This document shows, one piece after another, positions 31,548 through 40,877 of a DNA stretch of 64,000 nucleotides. Numbering within the stretch: position 1 is the first letter of the stretch; each line of letters begins with the position of its first letter. This DNA comes from Brenneria izadpanahii (lineage in GTDB: Bacteria; Pseudomonadota; Gammaproteobacteria; Enterobacterales; Enterobacteriaceae). Under the pieces are notes generated by a model, which made no database searches, was not told where the DNA came from, and saw only the letters and a list, made by a program, of their open reading frames with translations. The DNA lies in assembly GCF_017569925.1 (NCBI RefSeq), contig NZ_CP050854.1, positions 1,302,001-1,366,000 on the forward strand, given 5' to 3'. The position numbers were made by a program, and so were the translations under genes.

Positions 31548-32885
31548 ATGACAGCCCGGAAAGCGGCGAATTTGTTACTGGTGGACGACGACCCCAGCCT
31601 GTTAAAGCTATTAGGGATGCGTCTGACCAGCGAAGGTTTCAGCGTAATGACGGCGGAAAGCGGTCAGGAAGCGTTGCGCCTGCTAGCCAAAGAGCAGTTC
31701 GATCTGGTGATTAGCGATCTCCGCATGGATGAGATGGACGGTATGGCGCTCTTTTCTGAAATACAGCGCTATCAACCGGGAATGCCCGTTATTATTCTGA
31801 CGGCCCATGGTTCTATTCCTGACGCGGTGGCGGCAACCCAGCAAGGGGTGTTCAGTTTCCTGACTAAACCGGTCGATCGCGACGCCTTATACAAGGCCAT
31901 TGATGAAGCCCTGGCTTTATCCGCGCCGGTCGGGGATGAAGGCTGGCGTGAAACCATTGTAACCCGCAGCCCGTTGATGCTGCGCCTGTTGGAGCAGGCC
32001 AAGATGGTCGCTCAGTCGGATGTCAGCGTGTTGATTAATGGCCAGAGCGGTACCGGGAAAGAGGTGTTGGCCCAGGCGATTCATGCCGCCAGCCCGCGGG
32101 CGAAAAAAGCGTTTATCGCCATCAACTGCGGCGCGCTGCCAGAGCCGCTGTTGGAATCGGAATTATTCGGTCACGCTAAAGGCGCATTCACCGGCGCGGT
32201 CAGCAGCCGGGAAGGGCTTTTTCAGGCGGCTGAAGGCGGCACGCTGTTTTTGGATGAGATTGGCGATATGCCGATTTCTTTACAGGTCAAACTGCTGCGG
32301 GTTTTACAGGAGCGTAAAGTACGCCCGCTGGGCAGCAACCGCGATCTGGATATTGATGTGCGGATTATCTCCGCCACCCATCGTGATTTGCCTAAAGCCA
32401 TGGAAAAAGGCGAATTCCGCGAAGATCTCTATTATCGGCTGAACGTCGTCAATATGAAGCTGCCCGCTCTGCACGAACGGGCGGAGGACATCCCGCTATT
32501 GGCCAATCATCTGCTGCGTGAGTCGGCCGCCAGGCATAAGCCCTTTGTGCGATCTTTCTCAACGGATGCCATGAAGCGGTTGATGACGGCAAGCTGGCCG
32601 GGTAATGTCCGGCAACTGGTTAATGTGATTGAACAGTGCGTTGCGCTGACCAGCGCCCCGGTGATCGGCGAAGCGTTGGTCATACAGGCGCTGGAAGGTG
32701 AAAATACCGCGTTACCGACGTTTGTCGAGGCCCGCCATCAGTTCGAATTGAACTACCTGCGTAAACTGTTACAGATAGCCAAAGGCAATGTCACTCAGGC
32801 GGCGCGTATGGCGGGGCGTAACCGGACGGAATTTTATAAACTGCTGGGGCGTCATGAACTGGACGCCAACGATTTTAAAGAATAG
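31548..32885 (+). CDS. glrR: Sigma-54-dependent response regulator GlrR (QseF)
   Basis: A 445-residue NtrC-family activator. It has a receiver domain with phospho-acceptor Asp57 (LVISDLRMDE), a AAA+ domain with Walker A (GQSGTGKEVL), GAFTGA loop for sigma-54 contact and Walker B (GTLFLDEIGD), and a C-terminal Fis-type helix-turn-helix (NVTQAARMAGRNRTEFYKLL). It activates glmY from TGTC-N10-GACA boxes, three of which lie upstream in this window. GAAGGAG precedes the ATG by 10 nt. Confidence 0.96.
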   Translation: MTARKAANLLLVDDDPSLLKLLGMRLTSEGFSVMTAESGQEALRLLAKEQFDLVISDLRMDEMDGMALFSEIQRYQPGMPVIILTAHGSIPDAVAATQQGVFSFLTKPVDRDALYKAIDEALALSAPVGDEGWRETIVTRSPLMLRLLEQAKMVAQSDVSVLINGQSGTGKEVLAQAIHAASPRAKKAFIAINCGALPEPLLESELFGHAKGAFTGAVSSREGLFQAAEGGTLFLDEIGDMPISLQVKLLRVLQERKVRPLGSNRDLDIDVRIISATHRDLPKAMEKGEFREDLYYRLNVVNMKLPALHERAEDIPLLANHLLRESAARHKPFVRSFSTDAMKRLMTASWPGNVRQLVNVIEQCVALTSAPVIGEALVIQALEGENTALPTFVEARHQFELNYLRKLLQIAKGNVTQAARMAGRNRTEFYKLLGRHELDANDFKE

Positions 32886-32969
32886 TGCTAATAGATTGTA
32901 GGTTTGGATTCTGACAATCTTTTTGTTTTTGCTGATGCCCGGCTTTGGCCGCAATATAGGTGTTACTAA

Positions 32970-33317
<348 letters not shown>

Positions 33318-33335
33318 CTGAGCCCCAATTCCGCC

Positions 33336-33366
33336 ATCCCCGCATCAGTGGGCGGGGATCTGCTTT
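33336..33366 (+). terminator. Terminator after glnB
   Basis: ATCCCCGC (33336-33343) pairs with GCGGGGAT (33352-33359), followed by CTGCTTTT. Confidence 0.75.
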
Positions 33367-33494
33367 TGCCGGTAGTTGGCCGCCGCCGGAGGCGTCCGCT
33401 AGCGCGGGCATGACCGGCGGGAGGTTAAAACTTTATGATTATCGCCGCTTTCCTTATCTAATCAGCAAGATGCATGAATAATGGATGCTTGGGA

Positions 33495-35156
33495 TTATTT
33501 CTTGCCACTGCCGATAAGTTTGTCCGCCAACGTTTTTAACTCCGGCGTCTTGCGGATCGCCTCCGCGATAATTCCTGAAACGGCGACGGCGCCTTTTTTC
33601 TGGAAGTTCGTGGGATCCGGTTTAGCCGCACTGCCGATCTGATTACGGTAGAAAGGGTAATGCGCCGGATCGGCCGCCAGCCAGTACTGCTTCCAATGAT
33701 TGCTATTTCCCTGATTAGCCAGCGCGATCGTCGCCGGTTCTATGTCCAGTAGAATGACCTTATTGGCTGCGGCGGTATTTTTAATGGTTTGGCTGTAGTC
33801 GCCAACGAACGCGTATCCGCCTTCGGCATTCTGCGTCGTAAAGTGATTATGCACGACGGGCGTGCCGATTTTGCCGTCGGCTGTACGGACTCGGGTCGTC
33901 GGTGTGAGCAATACCGGCGTTAACTGATGCTGGCGGGCGAAATTAATATAGCGTTCCAGCGAGGTCTGAAACGACATGTCGGACTTACCCGGAGGGGACT
34001 GCGTTTTTCCCGCCGCGTCATTGGGATACGTGCATAAGTTGGCGACATCGGCCGCGCCGCGTTCTGGTCTGGCGCTATCGCAATTCTGGTCATTGTGACC
34101 CATTTGGATGAAAAGGAAATCGCCCGCTTTCATCAGCGGCTGCATCTGGCGAAACCAGCCTTCGTAGAAATAATCGCGTGAACCGCGCCCGGCGCGGGAA
34201 CCATTAACGACTTTTACTCCGCTATCGCTACGGAACTGCTGTTCAAACACTTGACCCCATCCCATACGCGGCAAGCGGGCCTTTTCATAAGTCGCCGCGG
34301 TAGCGTCTCCCACCAGGAAAATCCGGGTCTGCGCTTTCTGGATCGCATCCAGATGCTGGCGGGCAAATTGATAATCCAGAGGTTCATAGGCGCCTTGTCC
34401 GTATAGGCCCGCGATTGGCCGAAAAACGCTGTCGGTCAGCACGGTATGTCCCGAATAGCCGGTGTTATTGTCATAATCACGATTGTGGTTAATCACATTG
34501 ATAATTTTGCTGACGGTGTCTTGCTGGACGGCGGGGTAGGTCAGCGGATCGAAACGCGCGGGCGCGGCAACGCCGGCCTGTTTCAATGCTGAATTAAATC
34601 CCGTGTGGAAAGCGGCATACGCCTTTTTCAAGGCGGCGTTATCCAGCTTTGGCGGCGTCGCGTCGTCAGTCAACTGCTGCGGGCCGATATAACCCGCGGC
34701 GACGGCAACGTCAGAGACGATACGGTCGGTCAACGGATTGATATTGATAATATTATCATCGCCGGATTGCAGCGTAGGAGCCAGCGCATTCAGGCAAATC
34801 GCCCGAGGAACATTGTCGAGCTGGCAATTGGTGCCGCCGGATTCGATGGCCAAAAGGCGCAGCGGTGATGATAATCCTGACACATCAATATGATATTTCC
34901 CTTCTTCATCGGTTTGCGCCTGTCTGCGTTGGCCCTGCTGATCGCGGATAATGATGATTGCGGGCAGGTGAATTTCACGGTGTGTTACGCGGCCCGTCAG
35001 GGTGGTTTTATCTTCTAGCTTAATGCTGGCTAATGTTTCGATAGCGCTTTGTTGTTTTGTATTTTGCGCGGCGGCGGATGATGCGGCGTGTGCCAGTAAC
35101 CAGGGTGAGGAAAATAATATTGCGAAGGCCATACCACCAGAAAAACGTTTTAACAT
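33495..35156 (-). CDS. paeY: PaeY-type pectin acetylesterase homologue with altered catalytic residues
   Basis: A 553-residue exported protein: Sec signal (MLKRFSGGMAFAILFSSPWLLAHA), an Ig-like N-terminal module, then a CE12 SGNH/GDSL hydrolase domain from about residue 275. Size and layout fit Dickeya PaeY, a type II-secreted enzyme that deacetylates pectin for pectate lyases. The expected nucleophile motif GDS reads VGDATA (Ala285, codon GCT at 34302-34304), and the expected DxxH reads DPTN (Asn517, codon AAC at 33606-33608). The block III GHND motif (MGHNDQN) is kept. Both changes are one base from the expected codons. The frame is intact and the signal peptide is kept, so it may be an inactive or repurposed protein. 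Alone on its strand between glnB and glyA. Confidence 0.85.
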   Translation of the reverse strand: MLKRFSGGMAFAILFSSPWLLAHAASSAAAQNTKQQSAIETLASIKLEDKTTLTGRVTHREIHLPAIIIIRDQQGQRRQAQTDEEGKYHIDVSGLSSPLRLLAIESGGTNCQLDNVPRAICLNALAPTLQSGDDNIININPLTDRIVSDVAVAAGYIGPQQLTDDATPPKLDNAALKKAYAAFHTGFNSALKQAGVAAPARFDPLTYPAVQQDTVSKIINVINHNRDYDNNTGYSGHTVLTDSVFRPIAGLYGQGAYEPLDYQFARQHLDAIQKAQTRIFLVGDATAATYEKARLPRMGWGQVFEQQFRSDSGVKVVNGSRAGRGSRDYFYEGWFRQMQPLMKAGDFLFIQMGHNDQNCDSARPERGAADVANLCTYPNDAAGKTQSPPGKSDMSFQTSLERYINFARQHQLTPVLLTPTTRVRTADGKIGTPVVHNHFTTQNAEGGYAFVGDYSQTIKNTAAANKVILLDIEPATIALANQGNSNHWKQYWLAADPAHYPFYRNQIGSAAKPDPTNFQKKGAVAVSGIIAEAIRKTPELKTLADKLIGSGKK

Positions 35157-35682
35157 GATAAGACATATCCTTAGTTACAAGAATCAAAAGCACTTTTTAT
35201 GTGTTCTACACGCCGCTAAAGGTTTTACAGGGCTAACTGTCGTTAACAGGCTGAGGGCGTTTATTATGCACCTAAATTTGTTAAGGATGATGTCTAAATT
35301 CCTTAAAAATATGGCGTTATTATTAAGTTAAAATGAAGTTCGCTTCTCATTAACGCCGGCTGTTTTTTGATCGGCGTCTTTTATCGCCGTCACGGCGAGA
35401 CTGAAGCTTATTAATCTGTGATCTACATCGTAGACGGCTTAGTTTGTACTGCGGTTGCCGTATCATCATGAAGAAAAAATAGGTTGAAAATGAAGAAAAC
35501 TCCGCTTTCCCTTCAATGGGGAAAACCTTCTCAGCCCTTGCGCCGTCTGTAGCTAATCGTTTGCGTAAAAACCTATGTCAAGACCTATCTTCATTAGGGA
35601 GAAACGGTTTACACTATAGGCCAGTGCCCGAACGGGTGATTATTTTTTAATCTATTTAAGTTAGCTGAGTCAGGAGATGCGG
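35157..35682. other. Intergenic region between paeY and glyA
   Basis: This 526-bp AT-rich interval holds the divergent 5' regions of paeY and glyA. A PurR box is annotated separately. I see no ORF or RNA gene with support in it. Confidence 0.6.
35551..35566 (+). promoter_or_regulatory. PurR operator of glyA
   Basis: AGCTAATCGTTTGCGT has a perfect right half (CGTTTGCGT) and a weak left half. As remembered, it differs by one base from the E. coli glyA PurR site. It lies 117 bp upstream of the glyA ATG. Confidence 0.75.
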
Positions 35683-36936
35683 ATGTTAAAGCGTGAAATG
35701 AACATTGCCGATTATGATGCCGAGCTGTGGCAAGCAATGCAGCAAGAAGTCGTGCGTCAGGAAGAGCATATTGAACTGATTGCATCGGAAAACTATACCA
35801 GTCCGCGCGTTATGCAGGCGCAGGGTTCTCAGCTAACTAACAAATATGCTGAAGGTTATCCGGGAAAACGTTACTACGGCGGTTGCGAATACGTCGATGT
35901 GGTTGAACAACTGGCCATCGATCGCGCTAAGGCGCTGTTCGGCGCAGATTACGCTAATGTTCAGCCGCACTCTGGTTCTCAGGCTAACTTTGCAGTTTAT
36001 ACCGCACTGTTGCAGCCGGGCGATACCATTCTGGGTATGAATCTGGCGCACGGCGGTCACCTGACTCACGGCTCTCCGGTAAACCTGTCCGGTAAACTTT
36101 ACAATGTCATCCCTTACGGTATCGACGAAAGCGGCAAGATCGATTACGACGAGATGGCGGAGCTGGCCCGTACCCATAAACCCAAAATGATTGTTGGCGG
36201 TTTCTCCGCCTATTCCGGCGTGGTGGATTGGGCGAAAATGCGCGAAATCGCGGATAGCATCGGCGCTTATCTGTTTGTCGATATGGCGCACGTCGCCGGT
36301 CTGATTGCGGCGGACGTTTATCCGTCCCCGATCCCGCATGCCCATATCGTGACGACGACGACGCACAAAACGCTGGCAGGTCCGCGCGGCGGTTTGATTC
36401 TGGCGAAAGGCGGCGACGAAGAGCTGTACAAGAAACTGAATTCCGCCGTCTTCCCGGGCGGACAGGGCGGCCCGCTGATGCACGTTATCGCGGGTAAAGC
36501 CGTCGCGCTGAAAGAAGCGATGGAGCCTGAATTCAAAACTTATCAACAGCAGGTAGCGAAAAACGCCAAAGCGATGGTTGAAGTGTTCCTGTCCCGCGGC
36601 TATAACGTGGTTTCCGGCGGAACGAGCAACCACCTGTTTTTACTGGATTTAGTGAACAAGAATATCACGGGTAAAGAGGCAGATGCCGCGTTGGGCCGCG
36701 CCAATATCACGGTTAACAAAAACAGCGTGCCAAACGATCCCAAGAGCCCGTTCGTTACTTCCGGCGTGCGTATCGGTACGCCTGCGGCGACCCGCCGCGG
36801 CTTTAAAGAAGCTGAAGTTCGCGAACTGGCCGGCTGGATCTGCGACGTGCTGGATAACATCAATGACGAAGCCGTTATTGAACGTACTAAGCAGAAAGTT
36901 CTGGATATCTGCGCCCGCTTCCCGGTTTACGCATAA
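35683..36936 (+). CDS. glyA: Serine hydroxymethyltransferase
   Basis: A 417-residue PLP enzyme that interconverts serine and glycine with tetrahydrofolate, the main source of one-carbon units. The PLP-binding lysine is in [26 protein letters not shown] and [10 protein letters not shown] are also conserved. I chose the ATG at 35683 over the in-frame ATG at 35677 because AGGAG directly abuts the first and lies 6 nt from the second, and [12 protein letters not shown] matches the family start. Purine regulation is expected from the upstream PurR box. Confidence 0.97.
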   Translation: MLKREMNIADYDAELWQAMQQEVVRQEEHIELIASENYTSPRVMQAQGSQLTNKYAEGYPGKRYYGGCEYVDVVEQLAIDRAKALFGADYANVQPHSGSQANFAVYTALLQPGDTILGMNLAHGGHLTHGSPVNLSGKLYNVIPYGIDESGKIDYDEMAELARTHKPKMIVGGFSAYSGVVDWAKMREIADSIGAYLFVDMAHVAGLIAADVYPSPIPHAHIVTTTTHKTLAGPRGGLILAKGGDEELYKKLNSAVFPGGQGGPLMHVIAGKAVALKEAMEPEFKTYQQQVAKNAKAMVEVFLSRGYNVVSGGTSNHLFLLDLVNKNITGKEADAALGRANITVNKNSVPNDPKSPFVTSGVRIGTPAATRRGFKEAEVRELAGWICDVLDNINDEAVIERTKQKVLDICARFPVYA

Positions 36937-36980
36937 TCCATAGATCTTCCCCTGATTGCTGCTGTTCGGGGAGTCGCTTA

Positions 36981-37008
36981 AAACGCCGGCCATATGCCGG
37001 CGTTTTTT
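36981..37008 (+). terminator. Rho-independent terminator of glyA
   Basis: AAACGCCGGC (36981-36990), loop CATAT, GCCGGCGTTT and a T run. Confidence 0.9.
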
Positions 37009-37142
37009 ATGATGAGCTATATTCCTTTCCTTCACCTTGCGGATCGCCGCTACGCAGCGTTGAAAATCGCGCCCGGCGGTTTTTTTGGCATTGCGTCGAT
37101 CGCCGCTCTCTGACAGAGTAGCCAGCCAGAGAGGGAGAACCC

Positions 37143-38291
37143 ATGGTATTGCGATCAACACGTTGGCTGGCGTTAAGCTACTTCACTTACTTTTTTTGTT
37201 ATGGCGTTTTTCTGCCGTTCTGGGGCGGCTGGTTGAAAGGCGAGGGATTGTCCGCCGAATCCATCGGACTATTGCTGGGGGTTGGTCTGGTAGCCCGTTG
37301 CGTCGGCAGCCTGGCGATTACGCCCAGCGTGAAGGATCCATCGAAACTGATTCTGGCCTTGCGGATATTAGGGCTGCTGACGCTGGCGTTATCTGTCGGC
37401 TTTTGGTTAGGCAATGCCTGGCTGTGGCTCATGCTGGTGATGATCGGCTTTAATCTATTTTTTGCTCCGTTGGTGCCATTGACGGATGCCTTGGCGGCAA
37501 TCTGGCAACGGCAAATCGTCATGGATTATGGCAAGGTTCGGGTCTGGGGATCGATCGCTTTTGTCATCGGTTCCGCCGCAACCGGCGAACTGGTGGCCGT
37601 CTGGGGGCATCCGGCGATTCTGGCGATCCTGAGCGCCGGGCTGATTGCCATGCTTCTGGGCATGTTGTTCCGACCCAGCGTGATGCCGGAAGCGGCCGAA
37701 CCCGCAGCGCGGTCTGCGGCCGTAACGCCCTGGAAAACGCTATTTCGGGAGCCGTCGGTATGGCGTTTCCTGCTGTGTGTGTCCTTGCTGCAAGGGGCGC
37801 ATGCGGCATATTACGGTTTCAGCGTAATTTATTGGCAGAACGCGGGATATTCCGCGGCGATTATCGGTTATCTCTGGTCGTTGGGCGTGGTGGCGGAAAT
37901 CATCATTTTTACCTTTAGCCAGCGTTTATTCCGGCGCTGGAACGCCGGAAATCTATTACTGCTTTCCGCCGTTTGCGGGGTAGTGCGATGGGCGCTGATG
38001 GGGTCTACGGTGGCGCTTCCCTGGTTGATTGTGATACAGATATTGCACTGCGGAACCTTCACCGTTTGTCATCTGGCGGCGATGCGCTTTATTGCGGCCC
38101 GCAACGATGGCGAAGTCTTACGTTTGCAAGCCGTTTATTCAGCCTTGGCGATGGGCGGAAGCATTGCGGTGATGACGGTGGTTTCCGGCTTTCTGTTCGA
38201 ACATTTACAGAGCGGAACCTTTTGGGTAATGGCGATGCTGGCCGTTCCGGCGCTGTTTGTGCGTCCTTCCGTCAGCCGGCGGGCTGCCTGA
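37143..38291 (+). CDS. hcaT: MFS transporter, HcaT type
   Basis: A 382-residue major facilitator protein with about 12 membrane segments, closely similar along its length to E. coli HcaT (for example WLALSYFTYFFCYGVFLPFW, DYGKVRVWGS and LLQGAHAAYYGFS). HcaT is annotated as a 3-phenylpropionate:H+ symporter, but no hca catabolic genes are in the window, so the substrate here is not settled. In E. coli the gene lies near glyA, so its position is conserved. GAGGGAG lies just upstream of the ATG. Confidence 0.88.
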   Translation: MVLRSTRWLALSYFTYFFCYGVFLPFWGGWLKGEGLSAESIGLLLGVGLVARCVGSLAITPSVKDPSKLILALRILGLLTLALSVGFWLGNAWLWLMLVMIGFNLFFAPLVPLTDALAAIWQRQIVMDYGKVRVWGSIAFVIGSAATGELVAVWGHPAILAILSAGLIAMLLGMLFRPSVMPEAAEPAARSAAVTPWKTLFREPSVWRFLLCVSLLQGAHAAYYGFSVIYWQNAGYSAAIIGYLWSLGVVAEIIIFTFSQRLFRRWNAGNLLLLSAVCGVVRWALMGSTVALPWLIVIQILHCGTFTVCHLAAMRFIAARNDGEVLRLQAVYSALAMGGSIAVMTVVSGFLFEHLQSGTFWVMAMLAVPALFVRPSVSRRAA

Positions 38292-38307
38292 AATGCGTGG
38301 GGAGTGA

Positions 38308-38970
38308 ATGCTATATTTTAATGTTTTGATTCGCTGGTGCAGACGTATCATGCTGTTGACGGCGGGCATAGCGGTTAGCGGCCAGCCGGTTTTCGCCCAT
38401 CCGCATAGCTTTATTGATATGCAAACGACCGTCGAAAGCCAGAACGAACAGATTACCGGTTTGCGCATGCAGTGGACCATGGATCCCATCACGTCGGCCG
38501 ATCTGCTTTACGATGCCGGCAACGCGGAAAAAAATTCCGAAATATGGAAGAAACTGGCTGCGGAAGTAATGGCGAATGTGTTGGGCCAGCACTATTTCAC
38601 CGATATTTATCGGGATGATAAACCGGTGAAGTATGCGCCGATGCCGACGGAGTATCGTCTTTCCCGCAAAGGTAATCAGGCCGTGCTGGAGTTTGTATTG
38701 CCGCTGGCCCATCCGCAGTCATTGGCGGGGAAGCCGCTGCTGATCTCCACCTATGACCCAACCTATTTTGTCGATATGTCCTATGAGAATGATAAAGCGA
38801 TAAAACTGGCTCCCGCGTTAGCCTCGCGTTGTAAAACCACGCTGATGACGCCAAAGCCTGATACTGATTTACAGTCTTACGCGCTGTCTCTGGATAAAGC
38901 CGATGCGCCGGATGAGGATATGGAACTTGGCAAGCAGTTTGCCCAGCAGGTGACGTTGCAATGTCATTGA
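38308..38970 (+). CDS. DUF1007 periplasmic protein, ZevA-like metal transport accessory
   Basis: A 220-residue exported protein with an N-terminal signal (LLTAGIAVSGQPVFA) followed by the DUF1007 hallmark HPHSFIDM, a likely metal-binding His pair. It resembles Haemophilus ZevA, the partner of the NicO-family permease ZevB in zinc uptake. The next gene overlaps it by 10 bp and encodes that type of permease, so translation is probably coupled. Which metal is moved (Zn, Ni or Co) cannot be read from sequence. Confidence 0.8.
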   Translation: MLYFNVLIRWCRRIMLLTAGIAVSGQPVFAHPHSFIDMQTTVESQNEQITGLRMQWTMDPITSADLLYDAGNAEKNSEIWKKLAAEVMANVLGQHYFTDIYRDDKPVKYAPMPTEYRLSRKGNQAVLEFVLPLAHPQSLAGKPLLISTYDPTYFVDMSYENDKAIKLAPALASRCKTTLMTPKPDTDLQSYALSLDKADAPDEDMELGKQFAQQVTLQCH

Positions 38971-40043
38971 ATATAAGCGATGCCGTGAGTCAAAAATCAT
39001 CCGTCGGCCGATTGATCGGGTTGTGGCCGCTGTGGCTGTTTTTACTTCTGCTGGTGCTGGCTTTACATTGGGTGATTGCCTATTGGCCGCAGATCGTATT
39101 GCAAAGCGCCGTCTGGCAGAAGTCGCTGCACCAGCAGATGTCGCGCTTGTTGCAGATGGTTGCGGCAGAACCGCATCGCGCCGGGCTGGGCCTGATGGCG
39201 TTTAGCCTGGTTTATGGCGTATTGCACGCCATCGGCCCCGGACATGGCAAAGTGGTCATTATGACCTACCTTGCCACTCATCCCTCGAAGTTGAAAAGCA
39301 GTCTTAAACTGACCTGCGCCGCATCGCTGGTTCAGGGGGGAATGGCTGTGCTGCTGGTTACGATCGTGCTGGGCGTTTTGCAGCTATCCAGCCGGACATT
39401 ACACAACAGCAGCTTCTGGATGGAGAAGGGGAGCTTTATCCTGATCGCCGTGCTGGGAGCGCTACTCTGCTGCCGGGCGCTGCAACGGTTATCGGCCACT
39501 GTTCGTCGCAGAGCGAAACCTGTCGCCATTCTGCGTTTAACGCCGATCGGCCAGCATGATGCAAAATTCAAAATTCCTGTTGGCGTTAGCGCGATCAACA
39601 GCGGGCATCACGCTGATCTCCGTCAACATAACGGGTGTGGATGCGGCCATCGCCATCTTCCCAGTCAGGAGGAGCTTAATCAGGACGGCAACTGGCGCAC
39701 GCGCTTGATGATCGTTTTGTCCATGGGATTGCGACCCTGCTCCGGGGCGATACTGGTATTGCTGTTTTCTAAAGTAATAGGCGTATTTCTTTGGGGGATC
39801 GCCTCTGCGCTGGTGATGGCATTAGGAACGGCGCTCACCATTTCTACGCTGGCGCTGCTGGTATTTTACTGCCGCCGGATGATCGAACGGTTGGGCGGTA
39901 AGAGTACGCCATCGATCTGGCGGCGCGTTGCCGGATCGCTGTTGTCGTTGGCCGGAGGGCTTATCTTGCTCGGCAGCGGCATTCTACTGTATTTGAGCGC
40001 ACAGCCGGCGATGATGGGCGGCATTCGTCCTTTCTCCGGTTGA
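38961..40043 (+). CDS. NicO-family metal permease, ZevB/RcnA-like
   Basis: A 360-residue polytopic membrane protein with the family signatures HAIGPGHGK and GLRPCSGAI. A cytoplasmic or periplasmic loop rich in His and Cys (NSGHHADLRQHNGCGCGHRH, near residues 210-232) is a likely metal ligand cluster. It overlaps the DUF1007 gene. The family includes Ni/Co exporters (RcnA) and the ZevB zinc importer; pairing with DUF1007 favours the ZevAB type. Confidence 0.82.
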   Translation: MSLNISDAVSQKSSVGRLIGLWPLWLFLLLLVLALHWVIAYWPQIVLQSAVWQKSLHQQMSRLLQMVAAEPHRAGLGLMAFSLVYGVLHAIGPGHGKVVIMTYLATHPSKLKSSLKLTCAASLVQGGMAVLLVTIVLGVLQLSSRTLHNSSFWMEKGSFILIAVLGALLCCRALQRLSATVRRRAKPVAILRLTPIGQHDAKFKIPVGVSAINSGHHADLRQHNGCGCGHRHLPSQEELNQDGNWRTRLMIVLSMGLRPCSGAILVLLFSKVIGVFLWGIASALVMALGTALTISTLALLVFYCRRMIERLGGKSTPSIWRRVAGSLLSLAGGLILLGSGILLYLSAQPAMMGGIRPFSG

Positions 40044-40085
40044 TATCAGGATACCGGCCGCCGCTTGCCGCCGGTATCCCTGCGA

Positions 40086-40877
40086 TTAACTATCCGGTTC
40101 GTTCACCAGGCCGTCGATAATCACCTGCGGAATGCCCTGCGAACAGCGTTCAATTCGGCCTTTCACGCCATAGACCGTCGCCAAACTCGCCGGACTGATC
40201 ACATCGGCGGGGGCGCCATCCGCGATCAAATTACCGTTTTGCAGCATCAGCGCGTGATCGCCATGGCGTAGCGCAATGTTGATATCGTGCACCACGACCA
40301 CCGTGATAATGTCCCGTTTGCGCGTCTCTCTGCGTACCAGATCCATGACATGAAACTGATAGTTCAAATCCAGCGCGCTCAGGGGTTCATCCAGCAATAA
40401 CAGCGAAGGCTGGCGAATTAACGACTGCGCCAGCCCGACCAGCTGTTTTTGCCCGCCGGAAAGCTGATCGAGATAGCTTAACGCCAGATGCTCAATACCC
40501 AGCTGTTTCAACAGCGTCATCACTTCAGCCTGGCTTTCGGCGTTATGGCGGCCGCCGGATGCCCGTTGGGCGACGATAATGGATTCGAGCACGTGCAGGT
40601 GCACGCCCGCCGGCAGCGACTGCGGCAGGTAAACCACTTTTTCCGCCCGTTTGGCGAACGGCAGTTGCATCAGATTACTGTCATCCAGCCACAGTTCGCC
40701 CTCAGAGTGGTTCAGCCCGGCCATGGCCCGCAACAGCGTAGACTTGCCGCTACCGTTGGGACCAAGCAGGACGGTGATCTTGCCGCGTGGTAGTAAAGGT
40801 ACGGACAGATCGCGAATTACCTGCCGTTTTGGATAGCCGGTGCGGAAATGAGAAATGTGTAATCCTTGCTGGCTCAT
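40086..40877 (-). CDS. FecE-type iron/siderophore ABC transporter ATPase
   Basis: A 263-residue ABC ATPase with Walker A (GPNGSGKST), Q-loop (YLPQSL), signature LSGGQKQ, Walker B (LLLLDEP) and H-loop (VVVVHDIN). It is most like FecE/FepC/BtuD import ATPases. It overlaps the permease gene by 4 nt (ATGA), so the two are translationally coupled. It ends the three-gene minus-strand importer operon, convergent with the ZevB-like gene 42 bp away. Confidence 0.9.
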   Translation of the reverse strand: MSQQGLHISHFRTGYPKRQVIRDLSVPLLPRGKITVLLGPNGSGKSTLLRAMAGLNHSEGELWLDDSNLMQLPFAKRAEKVVYLPQSLPAGVHLHVLESIIVAQRASGGRHNAESQAEVMTLLKQLGIEHLALSYLDQLSGGQKQLVGLAQSLIRQPSLLLLDEPLSALDLNYQFHVMDLVRRETRKRDIITVVVVHDINIALRHGDHALMLQNGNLIADGAPADVISPASLATVYGVKGRIERCSQGIPQVIIDGLVNEPDS

